11,690 bases of DNA from Cristatella mucedo (GCA_009760855.2 WPIO01000140.1:1013501-1025190); one strand, 5' to 3'; positions 1 through 7,305 are shown, numbered from the stretch's first letter. The notes: generated by a model not told the origin, from the sequence alone. Numbers and translations: made by a program.

Positions 1-1
1 A

Positions 2-196
2 GATCAGCGTATAGTTAAACATTCACTAGACAAATTAATTCCAGATATTGGTAGTTCTTTAATTAGTATTCTTATAGATATATGTGATACATGTGACAAA
101 CTAATGAAAAGTCGTAGTAAGATAAATGAGATGCTTGAAGAGGCAAATAAAAAATCTAAAACACCCAAAACAAAACAAGGAGTAGTAATTAATTAA
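2..196 (+). CDS. C-terminal part of an unidentified protein (truncated by window edge)
   Basis: An open frame runs from the left edge to a TAA at 194-196, giving 64 residues with no start inside the window, so only the C-terminus is seen. The visible part begins with an amphipathic stretch rich in I, L and D (around LIPDIGSSLISILIDICD), with two Cys three residues apart (CDTC), and ends in a Lys-rich tail (KKSKTPKTKQ). Codon use and AT content match the genes that follow on the same strand, so it belongs to the same element. I do not recognise the family. It could be the end of a larger viral gene lying to the left. Confidence 0.55.
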   Translation, partial: DQRIVKHSLDKLIPDIGSSLISILIDICDTCDKLMKSRSKINEMLEEANKKSKTPKTKQGVVIN

Positions 197-232
197 TTTT
201 ATATTAAATATTTTATAATCACTATATATAAA

Positions 233-538
233 ATGGATATTAGAAAAATGTTATCGAATGAACGTGTTAGAATTTATGAAGAAACACTTTGTGTAAGGAT
301 TTTTGAAGTTAACGAAGATGAAGAAATATATACATATATTTGTAAACTACCTGATTCAATTAAAGAAAAGTTACATAAAATGAGTACTCTTTATAATGAA
401 ATAGATGAGCATAAAAAATTGATAGATTCTCCTTATGATAGTACTAATATTGAATCAGGTAGGAAATTAGGTACTAATATTGAATCAGGTAGGAAATTAG
501 GTGAACGTCGAAAAATAATTTATGATAGCAATTTTTAA
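233..538 (+). CDS. Small hypothetical protein, first member of a tandem paralogous pair
   Basis: The frame encodes 101 residues from an ATG at 233 preceded by an A/T box (TATATATAAAATG) resembling the start signal of other genes here. Residues 15-65 contain the block YxxKLPDSI...L..M..LYNEID....LI, which recurs in the next gene (560-796), so the two are duplicates. The C-terminal part carries an in-frame 30-base tandem duplication that repeats the ten residues GTNIESGRKL. No known domain, signal peptide or membrane segment is visible. The product is charged and probably cytosolic or nuclear. The gene ends 21 bases before its paralogue, on the same strand. Function unknown; the family looks virus-specific. 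Confidence 0.7.
   Translation: MDIRKMLSNERVRIYEETLCVRIFEVNEDEEIYTYICKLPDSIKEKLHKMSTLYNEIDEHKKLIDSPYDSTNIESGRKLGTNIESGRKLGERRKIIYDSNF
441..500 (+). repeat. Perfect 30-bp tandem duplication inside a coding region
   Basis: Bases 441-470 and 471-500 are identical. The unit is 30 bases, so the duplication keeps frame and doubles a ten-residue segment (TNIESGRKLG) near the C-terminus of the 101-residue protein. The paralogue at 560-796 lacks this segment altogether. Complete identity of the two copies suggests a recent duplication or an assembly slip. Confidence 0.95.
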
Positions 539-559
539 TATTTTATTTTTATATAGGAA

Positions 560-796
560 ATGGAACTAAGAATAGCAAGAATTGTATGTCATGATGATGT
601 TAAAACCTATGCATATCATGTTTGCAGAAGTATTTTTAAGATTGATAAAAGTGATAAAGAGTTGTATTCTTATATCGCTAAACTACCTGATTCAATTATT
701 GGAGACCTAACTAGAATGTGTGATCTTTATAATGAAATAGATGCATGTGAGGATCTTATATCTTCTATCTACAATGGTATTTATAGTAAGTTTTAA
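560..796 (+). CDS. Small hypothetical protein, second member of the tandem paralogous pair
   Basis: This frame encodes 78 residues. The ATG at 560 is directly preceded by ATATAGGAA, a good copy of the TATAG start box found throughout the window. The segment from about residue 20 to 70 matches the 233-538 product: Cys-x2-x-IF near the start, then YxxKLPDSI, LYNEID and a closing LI.S.Y. It lacks the duplicated ten-residue C-terminal tail of its neighbour. No catalytic motif, transmembrane helix or signal peptide is visible. The pairing with a diverged copy next door suggests gene duplication inside the viral element. Function is unknown. Confidence 0.7.
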   Translation: MELRIARIVCHDDVKTYAYHVCRSIFKIDKSDKELYSYIAKLPDSIIGDLTRMCDLYNEIDACEDLISSIYNGIYSKF

Positions 797-828
797 TTTA
801 TATTTTATTTTTTATTATTATATTGGAA

Positions 829-1293
829 ATGGAAGCCGTTAATGACCCAATGCTAGCAACTTCTGCATTAACACTTAAATCTTACGTTGATTATCTTGTT
901 AGGTCAAGAATGACAGCTTATGACGAGCAAATGCTCAACTCTGATATTGCTGGTATGACTGATACTTCTGTTAGGAAATTCTATATTGATGAAGTAGATG
1001 CTGAAGCACAAAAGATTATTAGTGCAGGTCAAACTGAAATTCTATCAGGACTTGAGGAAAGAGTTAGATCTAAAGTTGATGCTCTTCAAGATGATCCTAG
1101 TGAGGTTGCCAGTTATACCACTTGGATTGCAACACAACTTCCAACAGAATCTACAGTTATATCTGGAGTATCTGGTGTTAAACCTGACATCTCTGGAATT
1201 GTTAAAGATAAGTGTTACGCAGTTCTACCAAGTATTACTGATGGTAAGAGTGCAAAACAAAAAGCCGCCGAGGCAGCACTATCTCAAGTGTAG
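829..1293 (+). CDS. Hypothetical 154-residue acidic protein
   Basis: The frame opens at a TTG at 823, but the ATG at 829 is the better start, because it is preceded by TATATTGGAAATGGA, a variant of the local start box that also precedes the gene at 560. The product has 154 residues, is acidic and mostly helical-looking, with no Cys-rich or membrane segment. Its last 17 residues (GKSAKQKAAEAALSQV) resemble the final helix of a double-stranded-RNA-binding domain, but the upstream strands of such a domain are not evident, so this is only a hint. After the TAG stop come AATAAA-like bases before the next gene at 1335. An overlapping frame at 998-1306 is a shadow. Function unknown. Confidence 0.7.
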   Translation: MEAVNDPMLATSALTLKSYVDYLVRSRMTAYDEQMLNSDIAGMTDTSVRKFYIDEVDAEAQKIISAGQTEILSGLEERVRSKVDALQDDPSEVASYTTWIATQLPTESTVISGVSGVKPDISGIVKDKCYAVLPSITDGKSAKQKAAEAALSQV

Positions 1294-1334
1294 TTTAATT
1301 GAATAAAATAAAATATAAAAACAATATATAGAAG

Positions 1335-1592
1335 ATGAACATCGAGACAAGAAGTAAAGACTGTCTTGAAGAAGCACAAGGCCAACAACATTCAAACTTT
1401 AAAATCTGCTCTTATCTAATGGGTAGAATTGAAGACATCAGATCAACTTTGCTAGATGCTGTAAAACTAGTATTAGAATATAAAGCACTTTGAATTAATC
1501 AATCTGATCCAAAAATAGCGAATATATTTGCTAAAGTTAGAGATGGTTCAATCTTTGAAGAGTTCCTTAAAGACTTTAAATTGAAAAAATAA
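1335..1592 (+). pseudogene. Small gene of unknown function interrupted by an in-frame TGA
   Basis: An ATG at 1335 follows the start box TATATAGAAG. The frame gives 52 residues to a TGA at 1491-1493, then stays open in the same frame for 32 more codons to a TAA at 1590-1592. The downstream part has the same composition as the upstream part and reads like real protein (IFAKVRDGSIFEEFLKDF), so the TGA is most likely a nonsense mutation in a gene of about 85 codons. The alternative is that the 52-residue product is the full gene and the tail is chance. No domain is recognised. The next gene starts six bases after the TAA. Confidence 0.55.
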
Positions 1593-1597
1593 ATATT

Positions 1598-1726
1598 ATG
1601 AGATCTAAAGCTTACTCTAAAAAAATAGAACTAACCAAACAAATTATGAAAGAGAAAGAAGAAGGAAAGAGTTTTGATAAACCAGAAGAATTTATTAACG
1701 AGACTATGGATTGGTGGAAGATTTAA
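1598..1726 (+). CDS. 42-residue hypothetical protein
   Basis: A short frame from the ATG at 1598 to the TAA at 1724-1726 encodes a Lys/Glu-rich peptide ending in a Trp pair (ETMDWWKI). It starts six bases after the preceding gene and its stop overlaps by four bases the stop of the minus-strand gene ending at 1723. Such exact tail-to-tail packing is what supports it as a gene rather than a chance frame. No TATAG box precedes it, so it may be expressed from the transcript of the gene before it. Function unknown. Confidence 0.45.
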   Translation: MRSKAYSKKIELTKQIMKEKEEGKSFDKPEEFINETMDWWKI

Positions 1727-2340
1727 ATGAATTCGGGTAATCCACCTAAATCAGGACCGAGACTTGGAGCTCGTGAAGTACCTGTGAAATCTACTGAATT
1801 TCTTATAGAGAAGAAAACACTTGTTAAAAATTGTATATCAAGATAATCGTATCCTGTCAATACTAATGATACCCCTCTTGATAGAACTTCTTGTGCTAAT
1901 GCATATGGAATGCCATCAATAAAACTCATTGCAGGAAATGAAAACTCTAATTGAATATTAACTCTTCCATCAGCAAGATTAATATAATTAATATAAGTAT
2001 TGTTATTAGAACATAAATCTTTATCTTCAATCCTAAATACATAAAATTTAGATGCTATTGGTAATGTACTTTTTCTATTAACAAATCTTTGCTCGATCGA
2101 TGAGATTAACATTTCCCCATCTATCTTATTTTTTGATGTTATATAAATTAATACTTTTGTATAATAATAATTATATGCAACAAATTGATGAGGAAAATCT
2201 ACAAATCGTGGATTATCTTCAAGAGATTAAACTTATCCATCTTCTTTTGTTATTATTGAATATTCAAAATAATCATTAATCTGATAAGTTTTATTTCTAT
2301 CAGCTGCGTTATTTTTTATATCCAAAAGACTTATTCTCAT
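1723..2340 (-). pseudogene. C-terminal fibre-associated region, two in-frame stops
   Basis: Read on the minus strand from an ATG at 2340-2338, this frame runs to a TAA at 1723-1725 and is broken only by two TAA codons at 2233-2235 and 2227-2229. The longest open stretch (from 2112 down) has 129 residues with alternating hydrophobic and polar residues typical of beta-rich domains. Its start ATG overlaps the TGA ending the fibre-repeat frame upstream (ATGA at 2340-2337), and no TATAG box precedes it. It is therefore either a separate gene or, more likely, the C-terminal domain of the fibre gene at 2919 displaced by one more frame change. It carries no fibre repeat and no recognised domain. It converges with the 1598-1726 gene, overlapping by four bases. 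Confidence 0.45.
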
Positions 2341-2919
2341 ACTAGAGTATACAGGTTTTTTATGTTTATATCTGATAGGCTTTCTAAAACTTTTTCTCTA
2401 TTAATAGTAGAAAATGCTTGTGATGGTATGCCAATATTACTTACACTGTTTACAGTTAAATCACCCCAACATTGAATAAAACGTGCATTAGCAATAATAG
2501 TAGAAATATATGAATAATTTCCACACTCTAAGTAAAATATATGAAGGAATTTGAAAGGAATTAAATCATTTGGTCCATAACCATCAAATTTTGGTTCATT
2601 TCCTTTCATTATTAATTTGTTAACAATTAAGTTTCCACTCATTACTACAGGTCTCATATATCTAATTTTGTATCAAGATATTTTTTTGTAGCAACATCTC
2701 TTCCATTAACGAGATCTGATATTCTTACATACTTTTTTGTGTTTGCAGATAAATTACCTGTTATATGTTGATGTGAAACTGCATCTTTTTTAGATAATTA
2801 TTATCAGCAAATGCTTTATTAACTGTTTCTAATGTATCAACAGTTTCTCCAAGATTTATTATTTTGTTTGATGCAAAATCCAATGTTCCTTCCATTTGTA
2901 AATCTCTTTTAGAAAGCAT
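2337..2919 (-). pseudogene. Tail-fibre-repeat protein, third copy (gene C), frameshifted
   Basis: Minus-strand gene starting at the ATG at 2919-2917. The first segment holds the fibre repeat LDFASNKIINLGETV followed by a YxD-type end. The frame changes in an A-run near 2785-2792; the next segment contains another repeat end (VNGRDVATKKYLDT). It changes again near 2655-2662, after which 106 residues run to a TGA at 2337-2339. The repeat is the one common in phage tail fibres and also seen in large eukaryotic viruses; it forms trimeric beta-structured shafts for host attachment. It follows gene B by 32 bases on the same strand. A clean TATAG box is not present, only TATATAACATTAAG, so expression of this copy is doubtful. 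Confidence 0.65.
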
Positions 2920-2951
2920 GATTATCTTAATGTTATATAAACAGTAATTAT

Positions 2952-3888
2952 TTAGACTGGATATTTCATATCATCTGTAACAATTATACCATCATTAATA
3001 AGCTTTTTATCTTTATCAAGTATATAACTACCAAATATCGTTTGCCTAAATTGAGTTGATATATCACCAAATGGAGATAGTGAAATCTGAGGTGCTGTTA
3101 ATAGTTTTTTATCTATAATCCTTTCATCTGGTAAATATTTAGATTCTGGAGTATTAAAATAGTATCCACCTTGTTCATAAGTTGTACATATAACATACAA
3201 TCCTCTATCAATCACAATATCATTACTAGCTATAGTAAACGTTAAATCTCCAGATGATAAAGTACCTTTATTCATTCTAGGAAAGGTAGCTAAACATCCA
3301 ACTCTTGTTGGTCTAAGATACTTTGCATAAAATTTAACTTCTGCAACATTACCATCAGTCATTTTATTTAGATAACCAAGATTTACACCATCAGTTGGAT
3401 TAACAGGATCATTTACAATTCTAATAATATTACTTGTCATATCTAGATTTCCATTAACAATTCCACCACGAACACTAAGAAAGTTTTTATCAATATAACT
3501 TTTATTTACTACACTATAATCATTATCTGGATGAGCACTAGCACTAATACCAGCATCTACAATTAAATTTCCTCTAATTATTCCACCAGTAAGTGGTAAT
3601 TTATTATCAGCATAATCTTTAGTTGCAGCATCACTAGGATTTAGAGGATTAGCAAGATCTACTATTCTAAAATTATTCATATAAATATATTCATCATTTG
3701 TTGTTGATCTAGAAATCTTAGTAACAAAATTTGTATCTATACTTTCTATTTACTGCATCACCAGCATCAACAGGATCACCTAAATTCTTTATAAGATTAT
3801 TATCCATATTTAGATTTCCACCAAGTATATCACCAGTTTTCTTAATACAATTCTTTGATGTTTTTCCTCTACTTCTTTTTCCTAACAT
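2952..3888 (-). pseudogene. Tail-fibre-repeat protein, second copy (gene B), one frame change
   Basis: The ATG at 3888-3886 directly follows TTGTATAGAA, one of the best start boxes in the window. A basic N-terminus leads into a textbook fibre repeat (NMDNNLIKNLGDPVDAGDAV). The frame changes near 3744 and then stays open for about 260 codons to a TAA at 2952-2954. That stretch has at least two further repeats (VDLANPLNPSDAATKDY; NDPVNPTDGVNLGYL) separated by GG(I)xxGNL motifs, then a repeat-free C-terminal domain from about 3330 down, which may be the receptor-binding tip. Intact length would be about 310 residues. Its start overlaps the end of gene A (3869) by 20 bases. Role inferred: attachment shaft and tip of the virion. 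Confidence 0.75.
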
Positions 3889-4753
3889 TTCTATACAATA
3901 CTACAATAAAATCTATAAAAGTAATTCCACTAGCAACTGTAAACTTATCAATAGCATATCTACATGCCTCATCAATGTTAATTATTAAAACTACTGTACC
4001 ACTTACACCATAAGTATTATCACTTGTTAACTCTACATAAGAATTAGTTTTGTTAGTTGCATACATAATATTAGTTACCATACGACAATTAGGTAACACT
4101 CCTGGATAGAATGTTTAAGGATTAGTATTGTAGGCGACAACTTTCCCAGTAGCTGCAACAACAGGTATATCACCAGGTGTAATTTGTTGGGGTTGAAATG
4201 CATTTCCTGTACTTCCATTAGCAGTAATAGTTAGACCTAACATATCAAGATAGAATATACTTGCATAAGTACCATTCAAACCTAAGTATTTAAATGTTAC
4301 TTGCTTATTAGTATCAACGTATTGTTTTGATGCTACATCAGACAATTTTACATTCATAATATTCTTATTTCCCATATCAATACTTGCCATTGCTTTACCT
4401 TGAAGCACTGCTGTCATAGTTTTAAGTAATCCATAGTTTATTACTTTATATGGTCTTACATCTGAGTATACAGTTCCATCTGCTAAATTACCAGATATTC
4501 CAAAGATATTTTTACAATTTAATTGTGATTTCATTACTGCCCCACTCTTTGGTAACAAATCAGTTAGAGCTGATACTTATGCTATTTCTCCTGAAAGATT
4601 ACTAATGACATTGATACCAGCACTTGAAGTAAGTGCATAATATAGTCTTATAGCATCACCACTGTTAACAGGAAATCCTAAGTTAGTTATTCTATTATTA
4701 TTTGCATCAAGATTAGTATAAATATTACCATTGACTTTTTTAACTTTTTCCAT
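3869..4753 (-). pseudogene. Tail-fibre-repeat protein, first copy (gene A), two in-frame stops
   Basis: A single minus-strand frame of 294 codons runs from the ATG at 4753-4751 to a TAG at 3869-3871, interrupted only by TAA codons at 4577-4579 and 4115-4117. The first 58 residues contain a clear fibre repeat (NLDANNNRITNLGFPVNSGDAI). Later repeats are looser (SIDMGNKNIMNVKLSDVASK followed by QYVDT). The remainder is Thr/Gly/Asn-rich and beta-like. It diverges from the plus-strand gene at 4767 with 13 bases between the two ATGs. Because frame is kept throughout, the stops look like point mutations rather than indels. Attachment fibre is the inferred role. Confidence 0.75.
3889..3898 (-). promoter_or_regulatory. 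TATAG start box of fibre gene B
   Basis: On the minus strand TTGTATAGAA abuts the ATG at 3888. The same ten bases precede the ATG at 7803 and nearly the same precede the HNH gene (6465). The placement leaves almost no leader. Confidence 0.6.
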
Positions 4754-4766
4754 TATATTATAAGTG
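4754..4766. promoter_or_regulatory. 13-base divergent start region
   Basis: Only TATATTATAAGTG separates the minus-strand ATG of fibre gene A (4753) from the plus-strand ATG at 4767. It is A/T-rich and partly palindromic (TATATTATA), so any promoter must be shared or lie within the opposite gene. Confidence 0.45.
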
Positions 4767-5865
4767 ATGAAAAAAATAAAGAAAGGTAAAGGCGTTGAAG
4801 GAGATTTAAAAGAAGGGACTAAAACAACTAAAGAAGTGTTAGAAGGTGTAAAAACGGCAACAAATTAAAGTGAAAAGTAGTAACAAAAGTATTACCTAAA
4901 CTTGCAGCAAGATTATCATTACAAGTATCTGAAAAAATTGCAACAGCTGTTCCTAAAGTCTTACAGTCTCTTAAAGTTATTGGAGCAGGTGCAAATGTAT
5001 TAGGTGGTTTTCTTAGTGGTTTCACAGGAATACTTGACCAAAGTCTTTTTATAAAAGGAATAGTAGACGATATTAGTAGTGGTAAGTATGGACAAGTATT
5101 CTGGAAAACAATGTCAGAGAAAAAAAAAGGTCTGCAAAAGATGATTGAATCTTTAGAAATAGGTCTTACAATTAATGATGTACTACTTATAGCAGAAAAA
5201 GATAATTATCCTTGGCAATGGAATCCAAAACAATATTTAAGTGAAGTGTTTGGTCAAGAAGTAAATTGGGATTCATCACAACTTGATCCTAAATCTTGGT
5301 CTAAGAATTTCTTGGAAGTGAGAAGTGGTGGATTTTCACCTGCAATCCCTGCACTTGTTGCGGCAATTTCTGCGGCCATTGGTACTGCAGGAACAGTTAT
5401 TTCAATTGGTGTTACAATTGCTGGTCTAATAAAAAAATTAATAGATACAACGATGTTCACTGGTAAACCACCACCTATGAAAACTCACGAGCAAAGAATG
5501 GAAGCACTAACTATACAAAGTGAAAGACTAAGAAATGCAATAACTGATTTAAAGAACATGGTAAAATTAATTGATAGTGGTGTTGATATTGATGTATCTG
5601 GTAAGGTTCAAAGCTCAGAAGTAAAAAATCGATTGGATTATCAAGATAAAGGAAGGAAACTTGTAGAGAGTGGAGGTGTGGACTTTGCACCAGAATTAAA
5701 AATAGATATAAAACAAGTAGAAAGTAGTACAGTTGATGGAAAAAAAATTGTAATTAGAAGGCTGAAAGTCCAGTGTTGTTGAGTGCCCTTTACGAACAAG
5801 GGAAAACACTAGAAGACATTAATAGAGGTTAAAAAGTTGTTAGTAGAATTAAAACAACAATGTAG
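4767..5865 (+). pseudogene. Putative virion core / membrane-active protein, frameshifted at both ends
   Basis: The gene starts at ATG 4767, with a Lys/Gly/Thr-rich N-terminus read to a TAA at 4866-4868. Coding then continues in another frame from about 4874 to a TGA at 5780-5782. A third frame carries coding sequence from about 5761 to a TAG at 5863-5865, with one TAA at 5830-5832. That last stop lies three bases from the end of the convergent HNH gene, which supports it as the true end. The protein would be about 360 residues. Between about 5331 and 5440 lies a long Ala/Gly/Ile/Val stretch (PALVAAISAAIGTAGTVISI) that could insert in or lyse membranes, followed by a charged helical C-terminus. 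This recalls the hydrophobic virion proteins of adintoviruses and adenovirus pVI in style, not in detectable sequence. Confidence 0.55.
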
Positions 5866-5868
5866 CAA

Positions 5869-6465
5869 CTAACAATCTGTGAAACGAACAAGTTTGTTAT
5901 ATTCATCTAAACAATATTTGAAATTTTTGAAATTAAGTCTTGCAAATTGTAAGTGAAGACGGATTGCCATCATATCTCTTGCAACTGCTGCCTTCTCCTC
6001 ATTTTCAAAAAGACCAATGTGTTCGTATTTTTTATCAATCTTAATCTCTGCACGATATTTATTCACATCATCAACCCATCTAACACCAATATATTTTGAA
6101 CTACTAGTATATTTTCGTTTTCCTCTATTTCTGCTATTCTCAGAAGCAGTCGCCTCACGTAAATTATTAAAACTATTATTTAGTTTATTTCCATCAATGT
6201 GGTCTATTTCATGCAAAGGCATTCTACCAGTAATTATTAAAAATGCAAGTCTATGTGCGTAATAATTCTTTCTATTTATAATTATTCTTCTATATCCACT
6301 AGTTATATCAATTGATCCTGCTTCATTTCCAGCAATTACACTTCCACATCTATCGACATTCCAGACAAATTTTCCTGTTATTGCATTGTAACTCAATAAT
6401 TCAAAAAGTCTATATTTCAATTGAGCAGCTTCATCAACTCTAGTCGTGCAAACTTCATCTGACAT
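5869..6465 (-). CDS. HNH endonuclease with C-terminal AP2-type DNA-binding domain
   Basis: An intact minus-strand gene of 198 residues. An earlier TTG at 6477 opens the frame, but the ATG at 6465-6463 follows TTGTATAGAAAA, matching the start box of its neighbours. Residues 56-104 form the HNH nuclease: YYAHRLAFLIITG supplies one His, EIDHIDGNKLNNSFNNLR the central His-Asp and Asn residues. Residues 124-180 form an AP2/ERF-like fold (SKYIGVRWVDDVNKYRAEI, then an HIGLFENEEKAAVARD helix and FARLNF). This HNH-AP2 arrangement is typical of free-standing homing-type endonucleases of phages and large algal viruses. It would cut DNA at sites without the gene and spread by repair. It is unbroken although most neighbours are broken. 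Confidence 0.88.
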   Translation of the reverse strand: MSDEVCTTRVDEAAQLKYRLFELLSYNAITGKFVWNVDRCGSVIAGNEAGSIDITSGYRRIIINRKNYYAHRLAFLIITGRMPLHEIDHIDGNKLNNSFNNLREATASENSRNRGKRKYTSSSKYIGVRWVDDVNKYRAEIKIDKKYEHIGLFENEEKAAVARDMMAIRLHLQFARLNFKNFKYCLDEYNKLVRFTDC

Positions 6466-6517
6466 TTTTCTATACAATGTTTTTGATCTCTTTAAATTAT
6501 TTTATTATATATAGAAA
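6466..6517. promoter_or_regulatory. Divergent promoter between HNH gene and 6518 gene
   Basis: Fifty-two bases separate the two ATGs. Facing left, TTGTATAGAAAA abuts the HNH start (6465). Facing right, ATTATATATAGAAA abuts the ATG at 6518. Both are strong copies of the TATAG start box. Confidence 0.6.
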
Positions 6518-6847
6518 ATGACGTATCAAGAAGTAAAACTTGTATTATCTGATCATCAAGTTAAACTAATACGCAACTCTAAAGAACCAATTTCTATACG
6601 ATTAAAACATCAAGATTTGACGGGATCTGTTTCTTTACTTGTTACAAAGACTCAACTAAATAAAATAGAAAAAAGTAAGAGTGCTAGTAAAGGATTACAA
6701 TTGAATATTTCATTGAAGCAATTAAGAGCAAATAGAAAAACAGGTTCAGGAGTAGTAGATATTATAAATAAGTTATCTGGTGGTAGAGAGTTTCATTTAC
6801 ATTTACCAAGAAATAAAATCAGAATATATAGAAAATGGAAGTGTTAA
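6518..6847 (+). CDS. Small basic virion-type protein (adintovirus/Polinton-like)
   Basis: This intact frame encodes 109 residues from the ATG at 6518, directly behind TATATATAGAAA. It is basic and built from three short helical segments with related endings: VKLVLSDHQVKLIRNS, LLVTKTQLNKIEKSKSA and LQLNISLKQLRANRK, followed by a Gly-rich turn (SGGREF). From memory of the family, such 'LTKTQ..KI.KA...KG..L.LS..QL...GG' proteins recur in adintoviruses, Polintons and related small DNA viruses, where they are taken as minor virion or core proteins. No enzyme motif is present. Its last 13 bases overlap the start of the PLA2 gene (6835), so the two are probably expressed as a coordinated pair. Naming beyond 'virion-type' is inference. 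Confidence 0.65.
   Translation: MTYQEVKLVLSDHQVKLIRNSKEPISIRLKHQDLTGSVSLLVTKTQLNKIEKSKSASKGLQLNISLKQLRANRKTGSGVVDIINKLSGGREFHLHLPRNKIRIYRKWKC
6822..6834 (+). promoter_or_regulatory. TATAG start box of the PLA2 gene, inside the upstream coding region
   Basis: GAATATATAGAAA abuts the ATG at 6835 and lies within the last codons of the 6518 gene. It marks 6835 as the intended PLA2 start rather than the open-frame limit at 6780. Confidence 0.6.
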
Positions 6848-7261
6848 CAATGCAGGAAAATATAGTTATGCAGGTCCAGGAACACAATTAAAAAAAAGGA
6901 TGGATCAAGGGTATATTGGAGTTAATGATCTTGATGCTAGAGCTCTCATCCATGACAATGATTATACGGAGACATCTGCAGATCCAGAACCAAAAAGAAC
7001 AGAAATAAGAAATTTATCAGATTTAGTTTTAGCAGAATCTGCTGCTCGTATTGCACTTGATCCTAAACAAGCAGCTTACGTTAGAGAAGACGCTAAAAGT
7101 TAGGTTTAGATCTTGTTGGCGGAAGCATTCTTGATAGCAAGTTTCCAATAGAATTCTTAAAAGATAAAGTATCAAATCCGTCAAGTATATGTAAGATAAC
7201 TAATTATGCTAAAAATCTAGTTGATAAAATGTTATCTATAAGTAAAAAAAGATATAAATAA
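6835..7261 (+). pseudogene. Parvovirus-type secreted phospholipase A2 domain protein, two frame changes
   Basis: The ATG at 6835 follows a strong start box, but within about 15 bases the coding frame changes. The middle segment (about 6850-7100) carries the PLA2 signature: calcium-binding loop YAGPGTQL, then VNDLDARALIHDNDY with the catalytic His-Asp dyad, and a later Asp-bearing helix. This matches the compact viral PLA2 of parvovirus VP1, which cleaves sn-2 acyl chains of phospholipids for endosome escape; adintoviruses carry a similar gene. The frame changes again in an A-run at 7095-7098, and a further 54 codons continue to a TAA at 7259-7261. Intact length would be about 140 residues. 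The cysteines next to the active site of cellular PLA2 are absent, as in parvoviruses. Confidence 0.85.
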
Positions 7262-7305
7262 CTAATCTAATTTTTATTTTTGTTTTATATATGTGTTTTT
7301 AGTAT

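Noticed and set aside
998-1306. 102-codon plus-strand frame overlapping the 829-1293 gene
   Set aside because: It has no start box and a Leu/Gln-heavy composition typical of a +1 shadow frame, and it lies almost wholly inside the better-supported gene.
3731-3988. Plus-strand frame of 85 codons with Phe/Ser/Ile-rich product
   Set aside because: It is antisense to fibre genes A and B, whose repeat motifs clearly define the coding strand.
1491-5832. Alternative genetic code with TAA read as Gln (ciliate-like)
   Set aside because: TAA, TAG and TGA all end intact frames at compact junctions here, frame changes are also present, and the LINE points to an animal genome.
6017-6262. Plus-strand hydrophobic frame resembling a membrane protein
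   Set aside because: It is the reverse complement of the HNH-AP2 gene, whose domain motifs are unmistakable.
7262-7305. Poxvirus-like TTTTTNT transcription termination signals in T-rich gaps (also near 546 and 805)
   Set aside because: The gaps are so T-rich that the heptamer is expected by chance; position after stops alone is not enough.
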